A DNA stretch of 64,000 nt, taken from contig NZ_BPRA01000017.1 in assembly GCF_022179645.1 (NCBI RefSeq), positions 62,001 through 126,000 of the forward strand. The letters run 5' to 3'. The stretch comes from Methylobacterium thuringiense (GTDB lineage Bacteria; Pseudomonadota; Alphaproteobacteria; Rhizobiales; Beijerinckiaceae). The notes under the pieces are model-generated. The model worked only from the letters and a program-made list of their open reading frames with translations. It made no database searches and was not told the origin of the DNA. Position numbers and translations under genes: made by a program. This document shows, one piece after another, positions 9,554 to 18,202 of this stretch; positions within the stretch are counted from its first letter, which is position 1, and each line of letters opens with the position of its first letter.

Positions 9554-10453
9554 ATGCCCGACCGCGCCGCCGCGGCTCCAGTCCCCACGCTTCGCCATTT
9601 CGCGGAGGTGGCGGAGGCCTACGACCTGATCCTCTGCGACGTCTGGGGCGTGCTCCACGACGGCCGGCGCGCGCACGATGCGGCGGGCAAGGCCTTGATC
9701 GCATTCCGAAATCTTCCCGGAGAGCGCCCCCGCCGCGTGGTCCTGGTGTCGAACGCGCCGCGGCCCTGGCGCGGGGTGCAGGCGATCCTCGACGGCTACG
9801 GGGTGCCGCGGGAGGCCTATGACGCGATCCTGACGTCGGGCGATCTCACGCATGATCTGCTGGCAAAGCATCCGGGTGCGCGGGTGCATCATCTCGGGCC
9901 CGAGCGCGACCTGCCGATCTACGAGGGGCTGGACCTGACGCTGGTATCGGCGGCGGAGGCGGAGCGCGTCGTCTGCACGGGTCTGTTCGACGACGACACC
10001 GAGACGGCCGATGATTATCGCGAGGTTCTCGCCGATTTCCGGTCGAGAGAAATCACGATGATCTGCGCGAACCCGGATCTCGTGGTCGAGCGCAATCATC
10101 GGCTGATCCCCTGCGCCGGAATCCTGGCCAACGCCTATGAAGAGATCGGCGGTGAGGTGGTGTATGCCGGGAAGCCCTACAGGCCGATCTACGATGCTGC
10201 CCTGGCTAAGGCCCATCATCTCGACGATTGGCCAGCGCTGGATCGGATGCGCATCGTGGCCATCGGAGATGCGATCCGTACCGATATCGCCGGGGCTCAA
10301 GCGGCCGGCATCCCCTCGATCCTCGTTGCCCGCGGAATCCATGCGGCGGAACTCGGCCTCACGGCCGAGCACCACAGCCTGGGCGACATCGCGGAGTGGC
10401 TGTCGAGCCAGCCGGTCCGGCCGGACGCCGTGATCGAGCGTCTGGTCTGGTAG
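9554..10453 (+). CDS. HAD superfamily class IIA hydrolase (TIGR01459-type)
   Basis: The 299-residue protein is a class IIA haloacid dehalogenase-type hydrolase. Motif I is LCDVWGVLHDG with the nucleophilic Asp, motif II is VLVSNAP, the C2 cap lies in between, motif III is AGKPYRPIYDAAL, and motif IV is VAIGDAIRTDIAGA. Related class IIA enzymes dephosphorylate small phosphomonoesters; the alphaproteobacterial TIGR01459 group has no firm substrate. It follows the EAL-like gene closely on the same strand and ends before a good terminator. Confidence 0.88.
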   Translation: MPDRAAAAPVPTLRHFAEVAEAYDLILCDVWGVLHDGRRAHDAAGKALIAFRNLPGERPRRVVLVSNAPRPWRGVQAILDGYGVPREAYDAILTSGDLTHDLLAKHPGARVHHLGPERDLPIYEGLDLTLVSAAEAERVVCTGLFDDDTETADDYREVLADFRSREITMICANPDLVVERNHRLIPCAGILANAYEEIGGEVVYAGKPYRPIYDAALAKAHHLDDWPALDRMRIVAIGDAIRTDIAGAQAAGIPSILVARGIHAAELGLTAEHHSLGDIAEWLSSQPVRPDAVIERLVW

Positions 10454-10469
10454 GCGACGTCACATCGAG

Positions 10470-10497
10470 AGACGATGGGCCTCGACCCATCGTCTTT
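10470..10497 (+). terminator. intrinsic terminator after the HAD gene
   Basis: A 10-bp stem (AGACGATGGG with CCCATCGTCT) and a 6-nt loop at 10470-10495 run into TTT. It sits 17 bp after the stop codon of the HAD gene. Confidence 0.7.
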
Positions 10498-10527
10498 CAC
10501 TAGCGCGGCGGTGTCCGTCCGCCGGAC

Positions 10528-10560
10528 GTGTCGCTTCCGACCACCGGTCGGGAGCGACAC
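10528..10560 (-). terminator. stem-loop after the sugar dehydrogenase gene
   Basis: A 15-bp stem with one mismatch or wobble (GTGTCGCTTCCGACC at 10528-10542 against 10546-10560) and a 3-nt loop lies 10 bp past the stop of the minus-strand gene. There is no T-tract, so its termination role is inferred from position. Confidence 0.5.
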
Positions 10561-10569
10561 ATATGGGTA

Positions 10570-11859
10570 TCAGCTGCTCTTCTTCGGCGTCAGCTTGAGG
10601 ATCTCGCCGTCCTCGCCCTCGGTGACGGCGTAGACCGCGCCGTCCGGGCCGACCTTCACGTCGCGGATGCGGTGATCGAGGGGCACGCGCTCCTCGGTGA
10701 CGACCTTATCGCTGTCGACCTTGAGGATGACGAGGCCGGTGCTGACGAGGCCGCCGACGATGAAGTCGCCCTTCCAGGCCGGAAACACGTCCTTGTCGTA
10801 GAAGGCAAGTGCGGACGGGCCGATCACCGGGTCCCAGTAATAAACCGGCTGCGAGGTGCCGGCCGCCATGGTGACGCCGTCGCCGATCTTCTCGCCGGAA
10901 TATTCGAGACCGTAGCTGGCCAGCGGCCAGCCGTAATTCACGCCGGGGCGGGGACGGTTGAGTTCGTCGCCGCCGCGCGGGCCGTGCTCCACGGTCCAGA
11001 GGCGGCCCTGGCCGTCGAGCGCTGCGCCCTGCACGTTGCGGTGGCCGTAGGACCAGATCTCCGGCCGGGCCTTCTCGCCGCCGGTGAAGGGGTTGTCCTT
11101 GGCGGCGTTGCCGTCGGTGTCGATGCGGAAGACCTTGCCGAGGCCGCTGGTCAGGTCCTGGGCCTGCCCGCGGGTGGCCTTGTCGGAGCGCTCGCCGACC
11201 GTGACGAACAGCTTGCCGTCCGGCGCGAAGACGAGGCGCGAGCCGAAATGCTTGTCGCCATCATAGGTCGGGGTCTGGCGGAAGATCACCTTGAACTCGT
11301 CGAGCTTGGCGGTGCCGCCGCTCTCGATCAGCTTGGCCTTGGCCACGCTGGTGCCGTTGCCCTTTTCGCGGGGCTCGGCGTAGCTGATGTAGACGAGGCG
11401 GTCGGCGGCGAAGCTCGGGCTCAGCGCGATGTCGAGCAGGCCGCCCTGGCCGCGCGAATCGACCTTGGGCACGCCGGCCACCGGCTCGCCGACCTTGCCG
11501 TCCTTCGCGACGATCCGGATCTTGCCGGCCTTCTCGGTGACGATCATGCGGCCGTCCGGAAGGAATTCCAGCGCCCAGGGCGAGGCGAGGCCCTTCGCGA
11601 CGGAGGCGACCTCGACCTCGGTCTTCTGCGACGGCTGCGGCGCGCGGGTCTGGTTCGGCAGGAGCGGCTTGTAGTCGGTGTTCGGGGCCTGCGTCTCGGC
11701 GGGCGTGTCCCCGGCGCTCGGGGCGGCCGGCGCCTGGAACGATTCGCCGCCGACGCGCGGGGTGCGGGCCGCGTTGTCGTCGCCTTGGGCGATTGCGCCC
11801 TGCTGTCCCAGGCCGATGGCGGCGACGGTGGCGAGCAGAAGGGGGAGAGTGCGCTTCAC
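10570..11859 (-). CDS. PQQ-dependent aldose sugar dehydrogenase-like protein
   Basis: This 429-residue periplasmic protein resembles soluble PQQ-dependent sugar dehydrogenases (YliI/Asd, GSDH family). A signal peptide ([23 protein letters not shown] start at 11859) precedes a six-bladed propeller. Typical segments are [63 protein letters not shown] and [20 protein letters not shown]. Family enzymes oxidise aldoses with PQQ and pass electrons to the respiratory chain. The long open frame upstream of the GTG lacks a signal peptide in phase, which supports the internal start. It is divergent from trxA. Confidence 0.85.
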   Translation of the reverse strand: MKRTLPLLLATVAAIGLGQQGAIAQGDDNAARTPRVGGESFQAPAAPSAGDTPAETQAPNTDYKPLLPNQTRAPQPSQKTEVEVASVAKGLASPWALEFLPDGRMIVTEKAGKIRIVAKDGKVGEPVAGVPKVDSRGQGGLLDIALSPSFAADRLVYISYAEPREKGNGTSVAKAKLIESGGTAKLDEFKVIFRQTPTYDGDKHFGSRLVFAPDGKLFVTVGERSDKATRGQAQDLTSGLGKVFRIDTDGNAAKDNPFTGGEKARPEIWSYGHRNVQGAALDGQGRLWTVEHGPRGGDELNRPRPGVNYGWPLASYGLEYSGEKIGDGVTMAAGTSQPVYYWDPVIGPSALAFYDKDVFPAWKGDFIVGGLVSTGLVILKVDSDKVVTEERVPLDHRIRDVKVGPDGAVYAVTEGEDGEILKLTPKKSS

Positions 11860-12273
11860 GTCGGTCAATTCCTTGAAATCGGGCACAGCCGCGAAAGGGG
11901 TTCGCAGGCATGCGCCTCTCCGGCCACCTGCCGACGGCGCAGGAGCGCCGGGAGGGAGCGGGACGGGTCCGACCTGCGAGGTTTCGCGCGGGCCACACCC
12001 GCAGATGGGGCGGCAGGGGCCGCTCGGCGAGGGCCGGCGGCGGCTTCTGTGCCGCTTGCCGCCGAATCGCTTCGCCGGCCGCGGGTGCTGGCGGCGTCCC
12101 GGCCGAGGAGCGGCATGATCCGATCGCGCGTCAGGACTGTGCCTGGAGACGAGCGCCTTGACCGTGGGGCGCGGTGTCTCCAATTCTCGGGAATTCCCCG
12201 GCAGCGGCCCCCGCAAGGGCCGGCGCCATACGCGGCGCGGATGCCTCGGGGGAGCGGTATCGTGAAAGGGTAT

Positions 12274-12597
12274 ATGATGGCGACGGTGAAAGTAACGGAC
12301 GCGAGCTTCGAACAGGACGTGCTCCAGTCCGCCGAGCCCGTGGTCGTGGATTTCTGGGCGGAGTGGTGCGGCCCCTGCCGCCAGATCGGCCCGGCGCTCG
12401 AGGAGATCGCGACGGACCTGCAGGGCAAGGTCAAGATCGCCAAGGTCAACGTCGACGAGAACCCCGGCATCGCCTCGACCTACGGCATCCGCTCGATCCC
12501 CACGCTGATGATCTTCAAGGACGGCAAGCTCGCCAGCCAGAAGGTCGGCGCGGCGCCCAAGGGCGACCTCTCGCGCTGGATCCAGGCGAGCGCCTGA
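12274..12597 (+). CDS. trxA: thioredoxin
   Basis: The 107-residue protein is a classical thioredoxin, the cytoplasmic disulfide reductase reduced by thioredoxin reductase. It has [18 protein letters not shown] with the redox-active CGPC pair, [21 protein letters not shown] with the cis-proline, and the final KGDLSRWIQ helix. Two adjacent ATGs (12274, 12277) follow AAAGGG; either could start translation. In many relatives trxA sits beside addA and folC; here folC is about 3 kb away on the other strand with the omp genes in between. Confidence 0.95.
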   Translation: MMATVKVTDASFEQDVLQSAEPVVVDFWAEWCGPCRQIGPALEEIATDLQGKVKIAKVNVDENPGIASTYGIRSIPTLMIFKDGKLASQKVGAAPKGDLSRWIQASA

Positions 12598-12624
12598 ACG
12601 CCGTCAGGGGCTGATCCCGACGAA

Positions 12625-12655
12625 GCAAAGCCCGGCCGCGAGGCCGGGCTTTTTG
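12625..12655 (+). terminator. intrinsic terminator of trxA
   Basis: An 11-bp GC-rich stem (AAAGCCCGGCC with GGCCGGGCTTT) and a GCGA tetraloop span 12627-12652, and the descending arm runs directly into T residues. It starts about 30 bp after the trxA stop. Confidence 0.85.
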
Positions 12656-12995
12656 CTGCCGTGGTGAACGAGGCGTTACGTTCCGGGGGCCTGGAACGGG
12701 TCGAAGGCCCATCCGGTCCGGCGACGGCCCTTCCCGAGACTGAGCAGCCAGGGATCCGACTGTCTCGACATACGGCGACGATGGAGCGGACGCCCTCCCC
12801 GCTCTGAAGCCCGGCCGAGAACTGATCATCCCACCCGGAACCTCACCCCGAGGCGCAGGAGCGCATCGGCGGAGGCCTCGAAGGGGCCTACAGATCCTAC
12901 CGCGATTCCCGGAAGCCTCTTTCGAGGCCCGCCGATGCGGGCATTTCGGAGCGGCGTGCCGGCTGAGAGGAACGGGACCCGATCGCCCAAAACGA
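12656..12995. other. intergenic stretch, nothing recognised
   Basis: This interval lies between the trxA and omp terminators. Open frames here are short, rich in Arg and Pro, and have no supported start. I see no RNA gene or repeat. Confidence 0.5.
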
Positions 12996-13023
12996 AAAAG
13001 CCCGGCCAGATGGCCGGGCTTTT
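12996..13023 (-). terminator. intrinsic terminator of the first omp gene
   Basis: AAAAGCCCGGCCA and TGGCCGGGCTTTT form a near-perfect 13-bp stem with a very short loop. On the minus strand it is followed by TTTTTCG, and it lies about 30 bp past the omp stop at 13054. Confidence 0.85.
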
Positions 13024-13053
13024 CCGCAAGTCCGAAGACCCGTTGGGTTCGGC

Positions 13054-13947
13054 CTAGTACGAGCCGAACTTGTAGTTGATGCCGGCGCGGACGACGGCGA
13101 ACTCGGTGCCCTGGCGGCGCGGAGCGCCGGAGACGAGCGCCACGTCCGGGTTGCCGACGGCGACGGTGCGGCCGAGGCGGTTGGTCGCGAAAGCGCCGGT
13201 GTTGCCGTTGCCTTCGTCGAGGTTCACGTACAGAGCTTCGACCTTGAACGTCACCGCCGAGGAGCGGAAGAAGTTCAGGAAGGAGTCGGTCGGGAGAGCG
13301 TACTCGACGCCACCACCAGCAGCGTAGCCGGTCTTGAAGTCGTCGGAGGACGTGCCCGAGCCGAACTGACGGCCGCCGCCGGCGCCGTAAGCGAAACCGC
13401 CGGTGCCGTAGAACAGGACGCGGTCGAAGGCGTAACCGATGCGGCCGCGCACGGTGCCGAAGTAGTCGAGGCTCGAGAGACCCGACGGGTTGTAGACGAG
13501 GGTGCCGGGGATGATACCGCCGGTGCCGGCCGTCGCGAAGGCGAACTGGTTACGGCTGCGACCGAAATCGACGTACTGAGCGTCGGCCTCGACGCCGACG
13601 ACGACGCCCGAGCCCGGCGTGAACTGATAGTTGTAGCCGATCTGGCCACCGCCGGTGAAACCGTCGCCCTGGTTGCCGTTACGGAAGGCGAGGACGCCGG
13701 ACTGCAGAGCCGTGCCGGCGCCGTTGGCGAAGATTGCCGTGGTGGGGCCAACGCCGACGATGGTCGGGGCGTTGTTGTCCGAGACGCCGAAGCCGTAACC
13801 GGCGTTGAAACCGGCGTAGAAGCCCGTCCAGGTGAACACCGGAACCGGCGTGAAAATGGGAGGAGCCGCGCGGCGCGGCAGATCCGCCGCGGTGGCGGCG
13901 GCGGTGAGCGCCGTGAAGGCGGCGAACGTGGTAAGAAGCTTTTTCAT
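13054..13947 (-). CDS. Omp25-like outer membrane beta-barrel protein (copy 1)
   Basis: The 297-residue protein has a signal peptide ending in AATAADLPRRAAPP, the motif FTWTGFYAGFNAGYGFG at the first strand, and a C-terminal GINYKFGSY ending in an aromatic strand for BAM insertion. This is the Omp25/RopB/Omp31-like small barrel family of Rhizobiales. The paralogue at 14239-15141 is nearly identical in the signal peptide, the first strand, the QIGYNYQFTPGSG region, the GRIGYAFDRVLFYGTGGFAYG strand region and the C-terminus. Differences concentrate in loops. Function is structural or porin-like by analogy. Confidence 0.85.
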   Translation of the reverse strand: MKKLLTTFAAFTALTAAATAADLPRRAAPPIFTPVPVFTWTGFYAGFNAGYGFGVSDNNAPTIVGVGPTTAIFANGAGTALQSGVLAFRNGNQGDGFTGGGQIGYNYQFTPGSGVVVGVEADAQYVDFGRSRNQFAFATAGTGGIIPGTLVYNPSGLSSLDYFGTVRGRIGYAFDRVLFYGTGGFAYGAGGGRQFGSGTSSDDFKTGYAAGGGVEYALPTDSFLNFFRSSAVTFKVEALYVNLDEGNGNTGAFATNRLGRTVAVGNPDVALVSGAPRRQGTEFAVVRAGINYKFGSY

Positions 13948-13952
13948 TTTTT

Positions 13953-14030
13953 ATGATCCCCAGCGAGGTGCCCGATCGCCATTGAAGCTAGACCATTCCC
14001 GGGATTGGGGATGTAGCGGCGAAGACACAC
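13953..14030 (-). repeat. duplicated upstream region, copy 1
   Basis: The 5' region of omp copy 1 shares ordered blocks with 15147-15224 upstream of copy 2: GATCCCCAGC, GTGCCCGATCG, AAGCTAG, ATTCCC, GGGATGTAGCG and GACACAC (plus-strand reading). The duplication therefore included the leader and probably the promoter. Confidence 0.7.
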
Positions 14031-14082
14031 ACGGCGCTCCGAAGTCTTGGCCTCGGTGCGGTCGTGCCGGTGGGGTGGGGGT

Positions 14083-14111
14083 GAAAGCCCGGCCGGGAAG
14101 GCCGGGCTTTC
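14083..14111 (-). terminator. stem-loop after omp copy 2
   Basis: A 12-bp perfect stem (GAAAGCCCGGCC with GGCCGGGCTTTC) and a 5-nt loop lie about 130 bp past the copy 2 stop and before the copy 1 leader. There is no long T-tract on the minus strand. The stem core is almost the same as in the terminators at 12625 and 12996. Confidence 0.6.
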
Positions 14112-14238
14112 GGAAGGTTTCGAGACCGTGTCGGCTTGGTGCCGTATCCGACCCGACATCGTCGGGCCGGCGGCTCCAAGGTTTTGTCGTGACGCGCCTT
14201 CTCGCGATCGACCGGCAGCCGCTCGATCGAAGTGAGCT

Positions 14239-15141
14239 TTAGTACGAGCCAAACTTGTAGTTGATGCCGGCACGGATCACCGCGAAGTCGGTCTCGCGCT
14301 TGGCGGCGCTGCTGAACAGGACCGAGGTGGTGGTGCCCGGAACGAACTGGGCGATCGGCGTGGCGGCGATCGCGGCGCCGCCGGCGTTGGCGTAGGTGAA
14401 GCCCCGGTTGTTCTGGTCGAGGTTCACGTACAGGCCTTCGACCTTGAACGTCACCGCCGAGGAGCGGAAGAAGTTCAGGAACGAGTCGGTCGGGAGCGCG
14501 TATTCGACACCGCCACCCGCGGCGTAGCCGGTGGAGAAATCGTCGGTGTTGAGGGCCTTGCCGCCACCGAAGCTGCCGTAGGCGAAGCCGCCGGTGCCGT
14601 AGAACAGGACACGGTCGAAGGCGTAACCGATCCGGCCGCGCACGGTGCCGAAGAAGTCGAGGCCGCCGAGGCCGGTCGGGTTGAACACCGACGCGCCGGG
14701 GTTCAGGGCCGCACCGGCCGTGACGGGCGCGAACAGGAAGGCGTTGTTGCGTCCGCCGAGGTCCGAATACTGGGCGTCGGCCTCGACACCGATCACGATG
14801 CCGGAGCCCGGCGTGAACTGGTAGTTATAGCCGATCTGACCGCCGCCCGTGAAACCGTCCATGTTGGTGCGGTTGTTGAAGGCGAGGAGCCCTATATTCG
14901 TGCCCGGAGCGCCGGGACCCGTGACGACGCGGGGGTCGTTGGTGCCGACGAGGCTGAAGGGCGAGGCGGGGTCAGAGACGCCGAAGCCGTAGCCGGCGTT
15001 GAAACCGGCGTAGAAGCCCGTCCAGGTGAACACCGGAATCGGCGTGAAGATAGGAGGCGCCGCGCGGCGCGGCAGATCCGCCGCGGTGGCGGCGGCGGTG
15101 AGTGCCGTGAAGGCAGCGAATGTCGTCAGAAGTCTTTTCAT
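14239..15141 (-). CDS. Omp25-like outer membrane beta-barrel protein (copy 2)
   Basis: The 300-residue paralogue of the preceding gene has the same signal peptide, FTWTGFYAGFNAGYGFG first strand and GINYKFGSY C-terminus. Its predicted surface loops differ: one contains SPFSLVGTNDPRVVTGPG, and the last one contains AAIAATPIAQFVPGTTTS. Both copies should be exported by Sec and inserted in the outer membrane. Each copy has its own leader and a downstream stem-loop, so they may be expressed separately. Unequal crossing-over or gene conversion between copies is plausible but inferred. Confidence 0.85.
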   Translation of the reverse strand: MKRLLTTFAAFTALTAAATAADLPRRAAPPIFTPIPVFTWTGFYAGFNAGYGFGVSDPASPFSLVGTNDPRVVTGPGAPGTNIGLLAFNNRTNMDGFTGGGQIGYNYQFTPGSGIVIGVEADAQYSDLGGRNNAFLFAPVTAGAALNPGASVFNPTGLGGLDFFGTVRGRIGYAFDRVLFYGTGGFAYGSFGGGKALNTDDFSTGYAAGGGVEYALPTDSFLNFFRSSAVTFKVEGLYVNLDQNNRGFTYANAGGAAIAATPIAQFVPGTTTSVLFSSAAKRETDFAVIRAGINYKFGSY

Positions 15142-15146
15142 TTGTT

Positions 15147-15224
15147 TGATCCCCAGCTTTGTGCCCGATCGACGATCAAGCTAGGCGATTCCCCACTATC
15201 GGGATGTAGCGTCGAGGACACACC
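15147..15224 (-). repeat. duplicated upstream region, copy 2
   Basis: This is the counterpart of 13953-14030 upstream of omp copy 2, with the same ordered blocks and small insertions and substitutions between them. Confidence 0.7.
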
Positions 15225-15683
15225 CGCGCCGCACAATACCCGTACACTGATCTCCTCGAATTCTATTGCAGTGCAGCAGGCCCTCGCGGGATCCGCAAAG
15301 ACCCCAAATCGGAGAAGTACAATTCCGGATGCGGGCGCCTTCGGGCCAGGGAGATGTCGCCGGCCTCGCGGCAACGTTCGTCTTGCGGCGCGAGGACGGG
15401 ATCACTGTCGGCGACCGATCGCACGGCAGCCGGCCCGCGCCGAAGCCGTGTCCCTCGGGACCGGACGCAGCGAGACGGGCCAAGCAATCATCGGGAAGAC
15501 GACGCCGCGCTTTCGCGCAGGCCGGCCGGAAGGCTGAAGGCGATCCGGTGACGGGAAAACCGCGTCTGCGGCGATGCCTGCGACACCGCCGGCCGGCGCT
15601 TTGCACCCATCCGGCGCAGGGCTTCACCGGCTCCGGGGCGACCGGCCGGAGGCGGCGTCATGCCACCGGCCCGGAATCGCGCG
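15225..15683. other. intergenic stretch, no gene recognised
   Basis: About 460 bp separate the omp copy 2 leader from the folC stop. The open frames on both strands lack a ribosome-binding site and recognisable domains. Distal promoter elements for omp copy 2 may lie at its left end; I cannot define them. Confidence 0.5.
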
Positions 15684-17009
15684 TCAGGCTGGCAGCGTGC
15701 CGTTGGCTTCGAGGACCGCGCCCGCCAGGTAGAGCGAACCGCAGATCAGCACGCGCGGCGGATGCTCGAAGGCGATGTCCGACAGGCTCATCAGCGCGGC
15801 CTCGGTGCCGCCGGCCACGCGCGTGGCGATTCCCACCGATTCGGCGATCTGCGCGACCTCGTCGGCCGGGCGGGCGGCGAGCTGGCCGGGAATCGGCACC
15901 GCCACCAGCACGCGGGCGAGCCCGACGAAGTTCTTGAGGAACCCCTCGGCGTCCTTGGTGCCGAGCAGTCCGACGACGAGCACCAGCGGCACGTTGCTGC
16001 GCTCGGACAGGTCGGCCATGGCGGCGGCGAGGATGCGGCCGCCGTCGGCATTGTGGCCGCCGTCGAGCCAGAGCTCGGAATTCTTGGGCATCAGGTCGGC
16101 GAGGCGGCCGCGGGTCAGCCGCTGCAGGCGGCCGGGCCAGTCGACGTTGCGCAGGCCGGCCTCGTAGGCCGGCGTGCCGAGATCGCCGAAGCCCGCCGCG
16201 CGGAGCGCCGCGATGGCGGTGCCGGCGTTGACGAGCTGGTGGCGGCCCGCGAGCTTCGGGCGCGGCAGGTCGAACAGCTCGGTCTCGTCTTGGTAGACGA
16301 AGCGGCCGCTCTCCTCGTGCACCGAAAAATCCTGCTTGCCGACGATGATCGGCACGGCGCCGACGCGCTCGGCGTGGCGGCACAGCACCGCGTCGGCCTC
16401 GGCGTAGTCCTGCGCGGCGATCACGGCCGGGCAGCCGCGCTTGAAGATGCCGGCCTTCTCGGTGGCCACCGATTCCAGGGTGTCGCCGAGATATTCGGCG
16501 TGGTCGCGGCCGATCGGCGTGACCACGGCGCAGGCCGGCTCGGCGATGACGTTGGTGGCGTCGACCCGGCCACCGAGGCCCACCTCCAGCAGCAGCACGT
16601 CAGCGGGAGACTCCGAAAACAGCAGCAGGGCCGCGGCGGTGGTGATCTCGAACACCGTGATCGGATCGCCGGCATTGGCCGCCTCGCAGCGGGCGAAAGC
16701 CTCGGCGAGGCGCTCCTCCGGAACGAAGGTGCCGCCGCCGATGCCGCCCATGCGGATGCGCTCGTGGAAGCGCACGAGATGGGGCGAGGTGTAGACGTGG
16801 GCGGCCAGCCCCCCGGCCTCGAGGATCGCCCGCATGAAGGCGATGGTCGAACCCTTGCCGTTGGTGCCGGCGACGTGGATCACCGGCGGCAGGCGCCGCT
16901 CGGGGTGATTCAGCCGCGCGAGCAGGCTTTCGATCCGCCCGAGCGACAGGTCGATCGTGCGCGGATGCAGGGCGAGGAATCGCGCCATGAGCGCGTCTGA
17001 GGAATCCAT
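15684..17009 (-). CDS. folC: bifunctional folylpolyglutamate/dihydrofolate synthase
   Basis: FolC adds glutamate to dihydropteroate and to reduced folates in the cytoplasm. The 441-residue protein carries the P-loop VAGTNGKGSTIAF, YTSPHLVRFHERI, the Mur-ligase-type EVGLGGRVDATNV, the conserved DHAEYLGDTLESVATEKAGI and a C-terminal LDGGHNADGG. The ATG at 17009 gives the family-typical start MDSSDALMARFLALHP; the open frame extending to 17864 is the non-coding frame of accD. It starts 44 bp downstream of accD on the same strand, the common alphaproteobacterial accD-folC pair. Confidence 0.95.
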   Translation of the reverse strand: MDSSDALMARFLALHPRTIDLSLGRIESLLARLNHPERRLPPVIHVAGTNGKGSTIAFMRAILEAGGLAAHVYTSPHLVRFHERIRMGGIGGGTFVPEERLAEAFARCEAANAGDPITVFEITTAAALLLFSESPADVLLLEVGLGGRVDATNVIAEPACAVVTPIGRDHAEYLGDTLESVATEKAGIFKRGCPAVIAAQDYAEADAVLCRHAERVGAVPIIVGKQDFSVHEESGRFVYQDETELFDLPRPKLAGRHQLVNAGTAIAALRAAGFGDLGTPAYEAGLRNVDWPGRLQRLTRGRLADLMPKNSELWLDGGHNADGGRILAAAMADLSERSNVPLVLVVGLLGTKDAEGFLKNFVGLARVLVAVPIPGQLAARPADEVAQIAESVGIATRVAGGTEAALMSLSDIAFEHPPRVLICGSLYLAGAVLEANGTLPA

Positions 17010-17053
17010 GTCTCGCTGGTCGCGTTGTCGAGGATCGGAACGCCGGTGACGGG

Positions 17054-17956
17054 TCAGGCGGCCTGCGGCGCCGGCTGCCGGTCCTTGGGCGGGGTCGGGC
17101 GGACGTCGAGCAGGAGGCCGCAGATCCGCGCCACCGTCTCCTTCATGTCGCGGCGGTGCACGACCTGGTCGACCATGCCGTGCTCGCGCAGGTATTCCGC
17201 CCGCTGGAAGCCGTCGGGCAGCTTTTCGCGGATGGTCTGCTCGATCACCCGCGGGCCGGCGAAGCAGATCAGCGCGCCGGGCTCGGCCAGATGCACGTCG
17301 CCGAGCATGGCGTAGGAGGCGGTGACGCCGCCGGTGGTCGGGTTCGTCAGCACGACGATGTAGGGGAGCTTCGCCGCGTTGAGCCGGCGCACCGCCACCG
17401 TGGTGCGGGGCATCTGCATCAGCGACAGGATGCCCTCCTGCATGCGCGCGCCGCCGGAGGCCGAGAACAGCACATAGGGCGTGCGCTTCTCCAGAGCGGT
17501 CTCGGCGCCGCGGACGAAGGCCTCGCCGGCCGCCATGCCGAGGGAGCCGGCCATGAAGGCGAATTCCTGCACCGCGATCGTGGTCGGCAGGCCGCCGACG
17601 CGGCCGAAGCCGATCTTGAAGGCGTCCGGCATGCCGGTCTTGGCGCGGGCCTCCTTCAGGCGGTCGACGTACTTCTTCTCGTCGCGGAACTTGAGCGGGT
17701 CGGTGGCGACCTCCGGCAGCGGCACGTCGATCCAGGTGCCCTCGTCGAACATCGTCTTGAGGCGCGCATGCGCGCTCATCTTGAGGTGATGCTCGGAGCC
17801 GGGGATCACCCAGAGGTTCTGCTCGACCTCCTTGTGGAAGACCATCTGCCCGCTGTCGGGGCACTTGATCCAGAGGTTTTCCGGCGTCTCGCGCTTGAAC
17901 AGCGTCTTGATCTTGGGGCGCATGACCTCCGAGATCCAGTTCATCGCCTCGACCAT
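17054..17956 (-). CDS. accD: acetyl-CoA carboxylase carboxyltransferase subunit beta
   Basis: AccD pairs with AccA to carboxylate acetyl-CoA to malonyl-CoA for fatty-acid synthesis. The ATG at 17956 follows AAGGA with 7-nt spacing and gives 300 residues starting [20 protein letters not shown]. The carboxyltransferase core shows [38 protein letters not shown] and [18 protein letters not shown]. The N-terminal zinc ribbon is eroded: only the first cysteine of the four remains (KCPDSGQ, then VIPGSEHH where E. coli has CPKCDHH). Similar erosion is known in other Rhizobiales AccD proteins. Forms an operon with folC. Confidence 0.95.
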   Translation of the reverse strand: MVEAMNWISEVMRPKIKTLFKRETPENLWIKCPDSGQMVFHKEVEQNLWVIPGSEHHLKMSAHARLKTMFDEGTWIDVPLPEVATDPLKFRDEKKYVDRLKEARAKTGMPDAFKIGFGRVGGLPTTIAVQEFAFMAGSLGMAAGEAFVRGAETALEKRTPYVLFSASGGARMQEGILSLMQMPRTTVAVRRLNAAKLPYIVVLTNPTTGGVTASYAMLGDVHLAEPGALICFAGPRVIEQTIREKLPDGFQRAEYLREHGMVDQVVHRRDMKETVARICGLLLDVRPTPPKDRQPAPQAA

Positions 17957-18155
17957 GCGAACGTCCTTGTGGGAGACCACGGATATCGGAGCGCGCGGGC
18001 GCGAATGCGAGTGGCGCGGCTCCCTTATCGGCGAGCGCTTTATCCCAGATCCGGTCGCGGCGAAACGGAGGGGCTTGTTCCTGGTGGCCCTTTCGGCTTG
18101 CGCCTCAAAGGCCGTTCGCCGCATGCAGATAAGTGTACGCAGTCTGCAAACATTG

Positions 18156-18179
18156 GACTGCGCGCGGCGGCGCGCAGTC
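18156..18179 (-). terminator. stem-loop after the secreted protein gene
   Basis: A 10-bp perfect GC-rich stem (GACTGCGCGC with GCGCGCAGTC) and a GGCG loop lie 24 bp past the stop at 18203. No T-tract follows, so the role is inferred from position. Confidence 0.5.
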
Positions 18180-18202
18180 GCGGTTGCCAACTGTTGTTGG
18201 AC

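Noticed and set aside
10528-12597. A 689-residue plus-strand open frame covering trxA and the region antisense to the sugar dehydrogenase
   Set aside because: Only the last 107 residues are thioredoxin. The rest is the antisense of the dehydrogenase and is Ala/Gly/Arg/Val-rich without a domain.
15684-17864. A 726-residue minus-strand open frame
   Set aside because: The N-terminal part is a non-coding frame of accD; folC itself starts at 17009.
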